27,908 nucleotides of DNA from an uncultured Clostridia bacterium (GTDB lineage: Bacteria; Bacillota; Clostridia; Oscillospirales; Oscillospiraceae), in NCBI GenBank assembly GCA_937915065.1, contig CALDMR010000019.1:1-27908 (forward strand), in the 5' to 3' direction. The notes beneath the pieces are model-generated. The model searched no databases, was not told where the DNA came from, and saw only the letters and a program-made list of their open reading frames with translations. Position 1 is the first letter of the stretch, and every line of letters begins with the position of its first letter. Made by a program: the position numbers and the translations under genes. This document shows positions 13,344 through 20,387 of the stretch, piece after piece.

Positions 13344-13868
13344 TCACGCAGCACTGCCGGCCAACGCTGTGACCAGCTTTTTCGAACCGATCAGCCGCAG
13401 CACCAACACCTGCACCGGGAACATGACCAGCACCTGGGGAATCCGCGTAATCATCAGTTCCAGGAACGGCGTGGTGTACAGCATGGACAAAAACCAGGTG
13501 TTCAGCAGCAGGCTGATACCGATCTGGAACACGCTCACGGCCGCCACAATGGCGCCCAGATGATCGCTGCGCCCCTTCAAAAACAGGCCGAACACAAAAC
13601 CGTTGAGGCAGGCACTCAGGGTCAGGGGCGGATACCAGCCAAAGGGACCCAGCAGGCAGTTGATCAGATCGCCCACGCCGGCGCAGGCCGCTCCCCACTT
13701 CGGCCCGTACAGCATACCGCACAGGGCGATGGGCACAAAGGCAAAGCCGATTTTGAAAAACTGAATATGGATACCCAGGTAATTCATCAGCAGCACATCC
13801 ATGGCCACAAGGATGGCCACACGGATCAGGATTTGCAGGTCAAAGGGATTCTTTTTTGTTTGATTCAT
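13344..13868 (-). CDS. folT: Folate ECF transporter substrate-binding S component (FolT)
   Basis: Integral membrane S component that captures folate and delivers it to a shared energy-coupling factor module. The 174-residue protein has about six hydrophobic segments, including the ILVAMDVLLMNYLGIHIQFF start and the GPKWGAACAGVGDLINCLLG stretch found in folate-family S components. The folate assignment rests mainly on the tetrahydrofolate riboswitch just upstream and on the neighbouring folC. The ATG at 13868 follows a strong AAGGAGG site that can pair with CCTCCTT about 20 bases upstream. The genes for the ATPases and the T subunit are not in this window, as expected for a group II ECF transporter. 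Confidence 0.88.
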   Translation of the reverse strand: MNQTKKNPFDLQILIRVAILVAMDVLLMNYLGIHIQFFKIGFAFVPIALCGMLYGPKWGAACAGVGDLINCLLGPFGWYPPLTLSACLNGFVFGLFLKGRSDHLGAIVAAVSVFQIGISLLLNTWFLSMLYTTPFLELMITRIPQVLVMFPVQVLVLRLIGSKKLVTALAGSAA

Positions 13869-13877
13869 GTTTGATTA

Positions 13878-13911
13878 CCTCCTTCTTTGCATAACGTTGT
13901 CAAAAAGGAGG
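13878..13911 (-). promoter_or_regulatory. Ribosome-site sequestering hairpin of folT
   Basis: Minus-strand CCTCCTT (13905-13911) is complementary to AAGGAGG (13878-13884), the folT ribosome site, with a 20-base loop. It lies between the THF riboswitch and the start codon and is the likely expression platform, acting on translation. No U-run terminator is seen here. Confidence 0.6.
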
Positions 13912-13932
13912 CAGCAAGACCCTGGCCCCTTC

Positions 13933-14038
13933 CTAACAGCGGAATGCGAAACAGACACCGCTGGGGCTTTTCCCCACTCGTCCGGCTGGCAACTTCCCGT
14001 CCATCCGGCACTTAACGCGCCTGTTCCTACTCTGTTAG
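13933..14038 (-). promoter_or_regulatory. Tetrahydrofolate (THF) riboswitch
   Basis: Minus-strand sequence matches the THF aptamer layout. P1 is CTAACAG (14032-14038) with CTGTTAG (13933-13939). The conserved GTAG is followed by P2 GGAACAG with CTGTTTC. The hallmark GCGCGTTAAGTG follows, then a CCGG...CCGG stem enclosing GGGAAGTTGCC, then ACGA, a TGGGG/CCCCA hairpin, GCGGTG and CGCATTCCGC. The family is known to sense reduced folates upstream of folT in Clostridia. Binding should lower FolT synthesis when folate is plentiful. Confidence 0.9.
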
Positions 14039-14042
14039 CAGC

Positions 14043-14072
14043 AGTATGAATTTTTTAACCGTTTCTTTGCAA
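14043..14072 (-). promoter_or_regulatory. Possible promoter of the riboswitch-folT transcript
   Basis: Minus-strand TTGCAA (14067-14072) and CATACT (14043-14048) are separated by 18 bases and overlap the end of folC. The transcript would start near 14036, exactly at the P1 stem of the riboswitch. This suggests folT can be transcribed apart from folC. Confidence 0.5.
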
Positions 14073-15341
14073 AACGGCCGTCCGGATTTCTCCGGTCATA
14101 TAAAGCGAACCGACGGAGCAGATGACGTCATCTTCTTCCGCACAAGCAAACGCTTTCGCCACAGCGTCCGCCGCGCTTCGGCACACGTCGGTCGGTTTAC
14201 CATAGGGCAGCAGCAATTCTGCCAGTTTTTCGGCAGCCATAGCCCGGGGGCTGTCCGGCGTCACGGTGTAAAACCCCTTTGCCAGGGGCGCCAGCAGCTC
14301 GATCATGGCCCGGTAATCCTTATCGGCCAGCACGCCCATAATCAAAAGAACCTGCTTCCCGGGGAAATAGCGATGCAAGGAATCCGCCACCGCTTCCACG
14401 CACTGGCGGTTATGCCCGCCGTCGGCAATGAACACAGGGCGCGTGTTGAGCACCTCGAACCGGCCGGGCCAAACCGCTTCAGCCAGCCCCCGGCGCACCG
14501 CTTCCTCTTCAATGGAAAAGCCTCGCTCCCGCAGCACAGAAACGGTTTCCAACACCACCGCGGCGTTTTTCAGCTGATGGGCGCCCAGCAGGCGGATCTG
14601 CAGATCCTCCCAGCCCCGGTAGGAAAAGCGCTGCCCGCCGACGGAATCCTCCAGGGAGCGCAAACAGGCGAACTCTGTTCTGTGCAGAGCCGCGCCCTGC
14701 CGGGCACAAACTTCCTCCACCACAGCGGCAACACCGGGCTGCTCCGGCTCGTACAGCACCGCCGCACAGCCGGGTTTGATAATGCCCGCTTTTTCAAAGG
14801 CGATCTTTTCCACCGTATCGCCCAGTTCCTTCACATGATCCAGTCCGATATTGCAGATCACGGCGGCCTCCGGCGGGCCGATCACATTGGTGGAATCCAA
14901 ACGGCCGCCCATGCCCACTTCCAGCACCACAATATCGCACCGGCGGCTTTGGAAAAACAAAAAGGCGATGGCCGTCATCATTTCAAATTCTGTGGGCGGA
15001 TCCTCCATGGTTTCGGCCACGGAACGCAGCCGCTCCGTCAGCGCGCCCAGTTCCTCTTCCGTGATCATATCGCCGTCCACCCGCATCCGCTCCCGGAACA
15101 CTTGCAAAAAGGGCGAGGTATACAATCCGGTTCGATAGCCCGCCGCCTGCAAAACAGAGGCCAGCATGGTGGATGTGGAGCCCTTTCCATTGGTACCGGC
15201 CACATGGACAAAGCGCAGGTTTTCCTCGGGATGGCCCAGTTTTTCCAGCAATTCCCGGGTCCTGTCCAGCCCCAGCCGGGTTCCCTGCCAGGGCACGCTT
15301 TCCAAATATACAACAGCTTCTGCTCCGGTCACCTTCCTCAT
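14055..15341 (-). CDS. folC: Folylpolyglutamate synthase / dihydrofolate synthase (FolC)
   Basis: Adds glutamate to folates (and possibly to dihydropteroate), retaining them in the cytoplasm. The 428-residue length fits the Mur-ligase-like FolC family. The P-loop VHVAGTNGKGST is at about 45-56. The folate-family region YTSPFLQVFRERMRV follows, then EVGMGGRLDSTNV, FEKAGIIKPG and the C-terminal-domain DGGHN motif. The ATG at 15341 begins MRKVTGAEAVVYLES, which aligns with the family start; an upstream extension of 18 residues has no support. The ribosome site is a modest AAAGGCGG. Together with the downstream folT, uptake and polyglutamylation of folate are encoded side by side. Confidence 0.93.
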   Translation of the reverse strand: MRKVTGAEAVVYLESVPWQGTRLGLDRTRELLEKLGHPEENLRFVHVAGTNGKGSTSTMLASVLQAAGYRTGLYTSPFLQVFRERMRVDGDMITEEELGALTERLRSVAETMEDPPTEFEMMTAIAFLFFQSRRCDIVVLEVGMGGRLDSTNVIGPPEAAVICNIGLDHVKELGDTVEKIAFEKAGIIKPGCAAVLYEPEQPGVAAVVEEVCARQGAALHRTEFACLRSLEDSVGGQRFSYRGWEDLQIRLLGAHQLKNAAVVLETVSVLRERGFSIEEEAVRRGLAEAVWPGRFEVLNTRPVFIADGGHNRQCVEAVADSLHRYFPGKQVLLIMGVLADKDYRAMIELLAPLAKGFYTVTPDSPRAMAAEKLAELLLPYGKPTDVCRSAADAVAKAFACAEEDDVICSVGSLYMTGEIRTAVLQRNG

Positions 15342-15463
15342 CCGCCTTTCCTGCCAGAATATATTTATTCTATGCCTTTCCCCCGGGATATGCAATAGGG
15401 AGTTTCCACACGAAAAACCAAAGAACAGCCCAAACTTTCCGTGGATTCTGTATAGTCTGCGGC

Positions 15464-15492
15464 TTGTATTTTACCCCTGTTGCGGTTATAAT
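15464..15492 (+). promoter_or_regulatory. Predicted sigma-A promoter of the CofE-like gene
   Basis: TTGTAT (15464-15469), 17-base spacer, consensus TATAAT (15487-15492). Transcription near 15499 leaves a leader of about 54 bases before the ATG at 15553. Confidence 0.65.
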
Positions 15493-15552
15493 GCTTTTAT
15501 TATAGGTGGAAACTGCCCTGTTTCCGCAGCACAGAAAGACAGGTACGTTTTT

Positions 15553-16251
15553 ATGAATGAACTGACCCACAACGAAGGCAAAAACGAGTTGATCGAGGTT
15601 GACGGTATTCAATATATCCGCCATCCCATCAAAACCCATGTAGTCACCGACAAGGATAAGATCAACGACGTTTGCCAGACTTATGCCGCCCCTGTAATGC
15701 AGGAAGGAGACATTCTGTTTATCTCCGAAAAGTGCGTGGCCTGCACCCAGCGCCGCGCCATTTATATGAAGGATATCCATCCCCGCCGCCTGGCGGTACT
15801 GCTGTCCCGCTTTGTAACGAAAACTCCCCACGGCATCGGCCTGGGGATTCCCGAAACCATGGAAATGGCCCTGCGGGAATGCGGCACCCTCCGCATTCTC
15901 TTTGCCGCTTTCATCGGCGCCATTGGCAAGCTCTTCGGCAAGCGCGGCTGGTTCTACATCATTGCCGGCCCCAAGGCCTCGTCTATCGACGGCCCCTGCC
16001 CCAACACCATTCCGCCTTACAACGAGTGCGTGGTGCTGGGCCCCCTGAATCCAGACGAAACCGCCGCCGACATCGCTGCCCACATCGGCCACCCCGTCCT
16101 GATCGTGGATATCAACGACTTGGGCGGCAATATCCTCGGCGCTTCCGACGCTGCCGCCGACCGCGACCTGTATGCCCGCATTCTGAAGGACAACCCCCTG
16201 GGCCAGTCCCACGAAGGAACCCCCATGGGTATCATCCGCAAAGCACAATAA
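15553..16251 (+). CDS. CofE-like F420-0:gamma-glutamyl ligase family protein
   Basis: A 232-residue protein of the F420-0:glutamate ligase (CofE) family. The family features I can see are EGDILFISEKCVACTQ (51-66), the GPKASSIDGP stretch (139-148), and IPPYNECVVLGPLNPDETA near 153-171. DINDLGGNILGASDA (186-200) is the acidic/Gly segment associated with metal and substrate binding. No other coenzyme F420 biosynthesis gene is present, and most Clostridia lack F420, so the substrate is probably different. The ATG at 15553 has only a weak AGG site ten bases upstream; the open frame upstream is antisense to folC and is not coding. It is monocistronic, with a consensus promoter and a terminator. Confidence 0.75.
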   Translation: MNELTHNEGKNELIEVDGIQYIRHPIKTHVVTDKDKINDVCQTYAAPVMQEGDILFISEKCVACTQRRAIYMKDIHPRRLAVLLSRFVTKTPHGIGLGIPETMEMALRECGTLRILFAAFIGAIGKLFGKRGWFYIIAGPKASSIDGPCPNTIPPYNECVVLGPLNPDETAADIAAHIGHPVLIVDINDLGGNILGASDAAADRDLYARILKDNPLGQSHEGTPMGIIRKAQ

Positions 16252-16270
16252 AACTGCATACACCAACTTT

Positions 16271-16300
16271 GCCCGCCGTGTTTTCAAAAACACGGCGGGC
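16271..16300 (+). terminator. Rho-independent terminator of the CofE-like gene
   Basis: Stem GCCCGCCGTGTTTT (16271-16284) with its complement (16287-16300), followed by TTTT. It begins 20 bases after the stop codon. Confidence 0.8.
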
Positions 16301-16359
16301 TTTTGGTCTCCAAAGCAAAACCGCAGCAACCGCTCAATTCCCCTGCCGGCAAACAGTAA

Positions 16360-16386
16360 CCCGCCGCATTTTCAAAATGCGGCGGG
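16360..16386. terminator. Hairpin terminator after spo0A
   Basis: CCCGCCGCATTTT (16360-16372) and AAAATGCGGCGGG (16374-16386) form a long stem 15 bases beyond the spo0A stop. It resembles the neighbouring terminator at 16271-16300 in base composition and core (CCCGCCG). U-runs are short on both sides. Confidence 0.65.
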
Positions 16387-16400
16387 TTTGTTCGCATACG

Positions 16401-17180
16401 TCAGCCCAGCATACGTTCACCATTGCGCTGCTGCAGCACCAATCGGTCTGCAATCATGGCAATAAATTCGCTGTTGGTGGGCTTGCCCTTTGTATTAGAC
16501 ACCGTGTAACCAAAGAACTTTTGCAGCGTTTCCAGATCGCCCCGATCCCAGGCCACTTCGATGGCATGGCGGATGGCCCGCTCCACGCGGGAGGGCGTAG
16601 TGCCGTAGCGCCGTGCAACCTCCGGATAAAGCACCTTTGTCACCGCGTTAATCACTTCCATATCCTCCACGGCAATCAGAATGGCCTCGCGCAAATACTG
16701 ATATCCCTTGATATGGGCCGGCACACCGATTTCGTGAATAATGGATGTGACCTGGGCGCTTAACTCCAGGGCGCCGTCTTCCTCCCGCCCAACCTCACCA
16801 CTGGAAGGGAGCATGGCCTGCCGCATCCGTTCCAAAAGAGAATCCAGCTCGCAGGGCTTGGGCATGTAATAAAACACGCCCCGCTCCACGGCAGTGCGCA
16901 CCACTTTATCTCCCACAAACTGGGACACCACAATAACCTCCGGCCGCGGCTCCTTCTGGGCGGCAATCTGATCCAACAGGCCCAGCCCATCCAGGCCGGG
17001 CAAAATCATATCCATCAGCACCAGATCCGGCTGCCGCTCCTGCACCAGCCGCGCCGCCTCCGCTCCATCGCCCACCGAAGCGATCACCACAAATTCCTCC
17101 GTCTCTTCCAGGGCTGCTTGCAAAAGGCCCCGAAATTCATCACTGGCATCGGCCAGCAGCACTTTCCACTTCAATTCCAT
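16401..17180 (-). CDS. spo0A: Sporulation master regulator Spo0A
   Basis: Response regulator that commits the cell to endospore formation. The 259-residue protein has a receiver domain (1-122) with acidic Asp11/Asp14, phospho-acceptor Asp57 (VLMDMILPG), Ser86 and Lys108. A linker is followed by the Spo0A-specific DNA-binding domain. That domain includes HEIGVPAHIKGYQYLREAI, RRYGTTPSRVERAIRHAIEV (the recognition region) and SNTKGKPTNSEFIAMIADRL, all strongly conserved in the family. It lies directly after spoIVB on the same strand, the usual Firmicute arrangement, with 220 bases between that hold a perfect 0A box. No kinase or phosphorelay gene is in the window. Confidence 0.98.
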   Translation of the reverse strand: MELKWKVLLADASDEFRGLLQAALEETEEFVVIASVGDGAEAARLVQERQPDLVLMDMILPGLDGLGLLDQIAAQKEPRPEVIVVSQFVGDKVVRTAVERGVFYYMPKPCELDSLLERMRQAMLPSSGEVGREEDGALELSAQVTSIIHEIGVPAHIKGYQYLREAILIAVEDMEVINAVTKVLYPEVARRYGTTPSRVERAIRHAIEVAWDRGDLETLQKFFGYTVSNTKGKPTNSEFIAMIADRLVLQQRNGERMLG

Positions 17181-17269
17181 TTGTATATCAAACCCTCACT
17201 TATCATCCGCTGTTCCGCAGGCGCCCAGCTGCCGCGACCTGTTTCAAAGCTTCGTTTCTCTGTGTTACT

Positions 17270-17298
17270 AAATTAGCATAATGGGACAGAATATGCAA
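17270..17298 (-). promoter_or_regulatory. Possible sigma-A promoter of spo0A
   Basis: Minus-strand TTGCAT (17293-17298), 17-base spacer, TAATTT (17270-17275) with a TGC extension. The transcript would start near 17263, about 83 bases before the ATG. An overlapping alternative is TTGCGC with TATGCT. I could not find a convincing sigma-H promoter. Confidence 0.4.
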
Positions 17299-17338
17299 GC
17301 GCAAAATGGAAATATTTGGGAATTTGTGCACTTTTTCG

Positions 17339-17345
17339 TTCGACA
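17339..17345 (-). promoter_or_regulatory. 0A box (Spo0A-binding site) upstream of spo0A
   Basis: TGTCGAA on the minus strand is an exact match to the 0A-box consensus. It lies about 160 bases before the spo0A start and about 75 bases before the predicted transcription start, consistent with autoregulation known for spo0A in other spore formers. Confidence 0.55.
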
Positions 17346-17400
17346 GTCTTCGTTGGCAAAGCGTCTGAAACCGTCGCTGCGGCGGAGATCGCGTCGCATC

Positions 17401-18480
17401 TTAGGGTTCGTTGGCGAGCATGTTCTCCATCAAGATAGCGTACCCCTTGGCAGCGTCGCTCACAAGAACATGTGTCACGGCCCCCACCAATTTCCCATCC
17501 TGCAGGATCGGGCTGCCGCTCATTCCCTGCACAATTCCGCCCGTTTTCGACAGCAATCGATCGTCCGTCACTCGGATTACCATATCCCGGCCGCCCTCAT
17601 TATTTTCCAGAATTTTGGTAATTTTGATGAAAAACTCTTCCACCTGATCGCCTGTGACGTTGCATAGGATCGTAGCTTTGCCGCAGTGCACTTCCTCCCG
17701 GCGGGCCACCGGCACCGGCTGTCCAGTGACCATCCCCGTATCCGTCAGCCGGCCGAAGATGCCTCTGTCCGAATTACAAAGCAGCGTTCCCAGTTCCACA
17801 TTGGTTTGAAAGTCACCCGTCAATTCGCCGGGTACGCCCTTGCCGCCTTTTTTCACCCCGGCCACAACGGAAGGCATCAAACTGCCGGAGGAAACAGGCA
17901 TCAGCTGCGCCGTATCCACATCCGTGATCCCGTGGCCCAAAGCGCCAAAAACGCCCGTCTGCGGATCATAATAGGTCACCGTTCCGATGCCCGCCATACT
18001 GTCGCGCACCCATGCTCCCAGGCGGTATACGCCGTCGCTTCCGCTGACCGGCGTTGTGGTCAGAGAAAAGGTTCGGGCGCCCCGCTTCACCGTAAGGGAG
18101 ACCGGCCGGTCACCATTCTCCTGCAGCGCCGCCTGCAGCTGCTCGGTAGACTTCAGATCTTCCCGGTTCAGCTCCAGCAGCAGATCTCCTGTTTGGATGC
18201 CGCAGGCGCGGGCCGGACATCCGCGGCCCTCCGCATCGGTGCTCTCCGACAAGTTTACCACCAAAAGACCGTCGGAAAACAGTTTTACGCCCGCAGTGTG
18301 GCCCACCGGGATCACCGGGCGCGCCGCAACGGAAACCGCAGGCCCGGTACTCCCGCCTGTGGCAGCCCAGGCCGGCTGGATGGCCACAGTGCAGCAGAAG
18401 AGGGCTGCCAGCAGAAGAGCAGGCCATCGCCTGCCCTTCTGCCCCGGACGGTTCGATTCATTCTCAAACGTTTCATCCAT
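17401..18480 (-). CDS. spoIVB: SpoIVB peptidase
   Basis: Serine peptidase secreted from the forespore into the intermembrane space; in Bacillus it cleaves SpoIVFA to start sigma-K activation in the mother cell. The 359-residue protein has an N-terminal membrane/signal segment (about 19-40) and a PDZ domain (about 68-145). An S55 peptidase domain follows with GALGHGITDVD (His183), DMVIRVTD (Asp306/307) and GGIVQGMSGSPI (catalytic serine at 321/323). The ATG at 18480 follows AAGGGGTG. It lies between ftsZ and spo0A on the same strand, separated from ftsZ by a strong terminator. Forespore sigma-factor control is expected, but I could not identify a clear sigma-F or sigma-G promoter. Confidence 0.96.
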   Translation of the reverse strand: MDETFENESNRPGQKGRRWPALLLAALFCCTVAIQPAWAATGGSTGPAVSVAARPVIPVGHTAGVKLFSDGLLVVNLSESTDAEGRGCPARACGIQTGDLLLELNREDLKSTEQLQAALQENGDRPVSLTVKRGARTFSLTTTPVSGSDGVYRLGAWVRDSMAGIGTVTYYDPQTGVFGALGHGITDVDTAQLMPVSSGSLMPSVVAGVKKGGKGVPGELTGDFQTNVELGTLLCNSDRGIFGRLTDTGMVTGQPVPVARREEVHCGKATILCNVTGDQVEEFFIKITKILENNEGGRDMVIRVTDDRLLSKTGGIVQGMSGSPILQDGKLVGAVTHVLVSDAAKGYAILMENMLANEP

Positions 18481-18496
18481 TGAATCACCCCTTGTT

Positions 18497-18562
18497 CAAA
18501 TTTGCCGCAAATTTGCGCGGCAAGTTTACCTTGTCCCGCTTCAAAATAAACAATCGGGACAA
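18497..18562. repeat. Repeats and inverted repeats upstream of spoIVB
   Basis: Two CAAATTTGC copies (18497-18505, 18508-18516) lie 11 bases apart, overlapping an inverted TTGCCGC/GCGGCAA pair (18502-18508, 18517-18523). Further on, TTGTCCCG (18531-18538) and CGGGACAA (18555-18562) form a separate inverted repeat with a 16-base gap. All lie within 85 bases of the spoIVB start. Confidence 0.45.
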
Positions 18563-18717
18563 AATCAGGGGGATTTGGATACCGGAATTTGGAAAAGAAC
18601 GGCGCCGCAGCCCTTTCCGGGCACTCTGTTCTGTAGCTTTTCCCTGCACCGCCGGAAAGCGTTTCTTTTGGAAAAAAGCGCTTTGTCCGCTCTTTTCGTA
18701 GCTTGCCCATCTATGCG

Positions 18718-18750
18718 AAAAAGCGGCAGAGGAAAGCTCTGCCGCTTTTT
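18718..18750 (-). terminator. Rho-independent terminator of the division cluster after ftsZ
   Basis: A 14-bp perfect stem with an A5/T5 flank and AAGCGGCAGAG core (18718-18731, 18737-18750), loop GAAAG, 17 bases after the ftsZ stop. It should end the dcw transcript before spoIVB, giving the sporulation genes independent control. Confidence 0.85.
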
Positions 18751-18767
18751 GAGGTTTGTTACAAATT

Positions 18768-19937
18768 TTACTGACGCTTGTTGAAAATGTTGAAAATCGC
18801 ATCAAACGGATCATCGTCATTTTCATCGGGGATGCTCTTCAGCAGCTGCGCTGCCAGCGGATTGCTCTCATCGGCGGCATCCTGGGCCTGCTCAGCGCTG
18901 TTTTTTTCTTCTTCAGCAGCCTGCTCCACTTTCTTTTCCGCAGCAGAGAAAGGCTTTTCACTGATCGTGCGCTGTCCGTTTTCCTCTTCAAAGCCGGTGG
19001 CAATCACCGTAACGCGGATCTCATCTTCCATATTCTCATCAAAGGTGGCGCCGAAGATGATATTTGCATCGGGATGGGCCGCCTGCTGCACCAGAGTAGC
19101 TGCCTGCTCAACTTCATCCAGGCCGATGTCCATGGAGCCGGTCACGTTAACCAGCACGCCCTTGGCGCCATTGATGGAGGTTTCCAGCAGGGGGCTGGAG
19201 ATGGCCATCTTCGCCGCTTCTTCGGCCTTGTTCTTGCCTTCGGCCCGGCCCACGCCCATATGGGCGTAGCCCGCATCCTTCATCACGGAGGTCACGTCGG
19301 CAAAGTCCAGGTTAATGAAACCGGTATCGTTGATCAAGTCGGAGATGGACTGCACCGCCTGGCGCAGCACATCATCAGCAATGGCAAATGCGTTGGCAAA
19401 GGTGATCTTCTGATCGGTGGCATGCTTCAGGCGCTCGTTGGGGATAATGACCAGCGAGTCCACCTTGTCTTTCAGATCCTCGATGCCCTGCTCAGCCTGC
19501 GCCATGCGGCGGCGGCCCTCAAAGCCAAATGGCTTGGTGACCACGCCAACCGTCAGCACGCCTGCCTCCCGGGCAATATCCGCCACAATGGGAGCGCCGC
19601 CGGTACCGGTACCGCCGCCCATACCTGCGGTGATAAACACCATATCCGTGTTCTCCAGCGCCTTTGCGATCTGGGCACGATTTTCCTCCGCGCTCTTGCG
19701 GCCGATCTCCGGGTTGGAGCCGGCGCCCTGGCCGTGGGTCAGCTTTTCGCCGATCTGGATCTTATAGGTCGCGCTGGAAACAGACAGCGCCTGCTTGTCC
19801 GTATTGACAGCTACAAACTCAACGCCCTTAGCGCCGGACTGCACCATGCGGTTGACAACATTATTGCCGCCGCCGCCGACGCCAATGACCTTGATGCTCA
19901 CAACATTTTCAGGACCGACATCCAAACCAAATGCCAT
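18768..19937 (-). CDS. ftsZ: Cell division protein FtsZ
   Basis: Tubulin-like GTPase that forms the cytokinetic ring. The 389-residue protein has the glycine-rich IGVGGGGNN start (18-26), the tubulin signature GGGTGTG (107-113), and the T7-loop NLDFADV. A variable acidic Ala/Glu-rich linker spans about 322-372. It ends in DDPFDAIFNIFNKRQ, the conserved C-terminal peptide that binds FtsA, SepF and other partners. An AAGGAGG ribosome site precedes the ATG. ftsA, often directly upstream, is absent; the gene follows sbp, so another membrane anchor such as SepF is likely. It is the last gene of the division cluster. Confidence 0.98.
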   Translation of the reverse strand: MAFGLDVGPENVVSIKVIGVGGGGNNVVNRMVQSGAKGVEFVAVNTDKQALSVSSATYKIQIGEKLTHGQGAGSNPEIGRKSAEENRAQIAKALENTDMVFITAGMGGGTGTGGAPIVADIAREAGVLTVGVVTKPFGFEGRRRMAQAEQGIEDLKDKVDSLVIIPNERLKHATDQKITFANAFAIADDVLRQAVQSISDLINDTGFINLDFADVTSVMKDAGYAHMGVGRAEGKNKAEEAAKMAISSPLLETSINGAKGVLVNVTGSMDIGLDEVEQAATLVQQAAHPDANIIFGATFDENMEDEIRVTVIATGFEEENGQRTISEKPFSAAEKKVEQAAEEEKNSAEQAQDAADESNPLAAQLLKSIPDENDDDPFDAIFNIFNKRQ

Positions 19938-19980
19938 AGTGGTTCCTCCTTAATTTATGTTCACTACAATACTTTGCGTT

Positions 19981-20385
19981 TTATATCGACTCAGAGTGGG
20001 AATCCTGCCCCACCGCTTGTGTTTTTTCGTCACTCTTATTCATTGTATTACGGTTTCTGGACAAGGTCAAGAGTTCTCTGCGGATTTCTCCAAAGTTTTG
20101 GAACAATCTTGTACCAAATACGACCACTGCCGCCAAATACAGCGAAATTCCGATGCGTTCCCCCAGATATGTAATAAAAACAGCAATCAGTCCGTTTCCG
20201 ATGGCGCCGGAAATAAACAGGCTGCCCCGGAACTGGTGGTGCATCCGCGCATTGATACCGCCCGCCGCGGCATCCACCGCCGCCAGCAGTATCACCGCCA
20301 CATAAATCGAATACTCCGCAGGAATGCTCACCGGCAGGAAATAACCGATCAGAACGCCCAGCAGAATGCTGACTACGATATACAT
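19981..20385 (-). CDS. sbp: Small basic family membrane protein (Sbp/YlxX, DUF1290)
   Basis: A 134-residue membrane protein with three to four hydrophobic segments. It aligns with Bacillus Sbp/YlxX: the IPAEYSIYVAVILLAAVDA stretch followed by LYLAAVVVFGTRLFQNFGEI are family hallmarks. Its role in division is unknown, but it is conserved between the divIB/DUF881 genes and ftsA/ftsZ in Firmicutes, as here. The start is ATG 20385, ten bases after GGAGG; a TTG at 20391 overlapping the previous stop (TTGA) is an alternative adding two residues. Its last 25 residues are polar. Confidence 0.88.
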   Translation of the reverse strand: MYIVVSILLGVLIGYFLPVSIPAEYSIYVAVILLAAVDAAAGGINARMHHQFRGSLFISGAIGNGLIAVFITYLGERIGISLYLAAVVVFGTRLFQNFGEIRRELLTLSRNRNTMNKSDEKTQAVGQDSHSESI

Positions 20386-20387
20386 GA

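Noticed and set aside
14046..15398. Plus-strand open frame of 450 codons opposite folC
   Set aside because: Exact antisense of folC, which has full family motifs.
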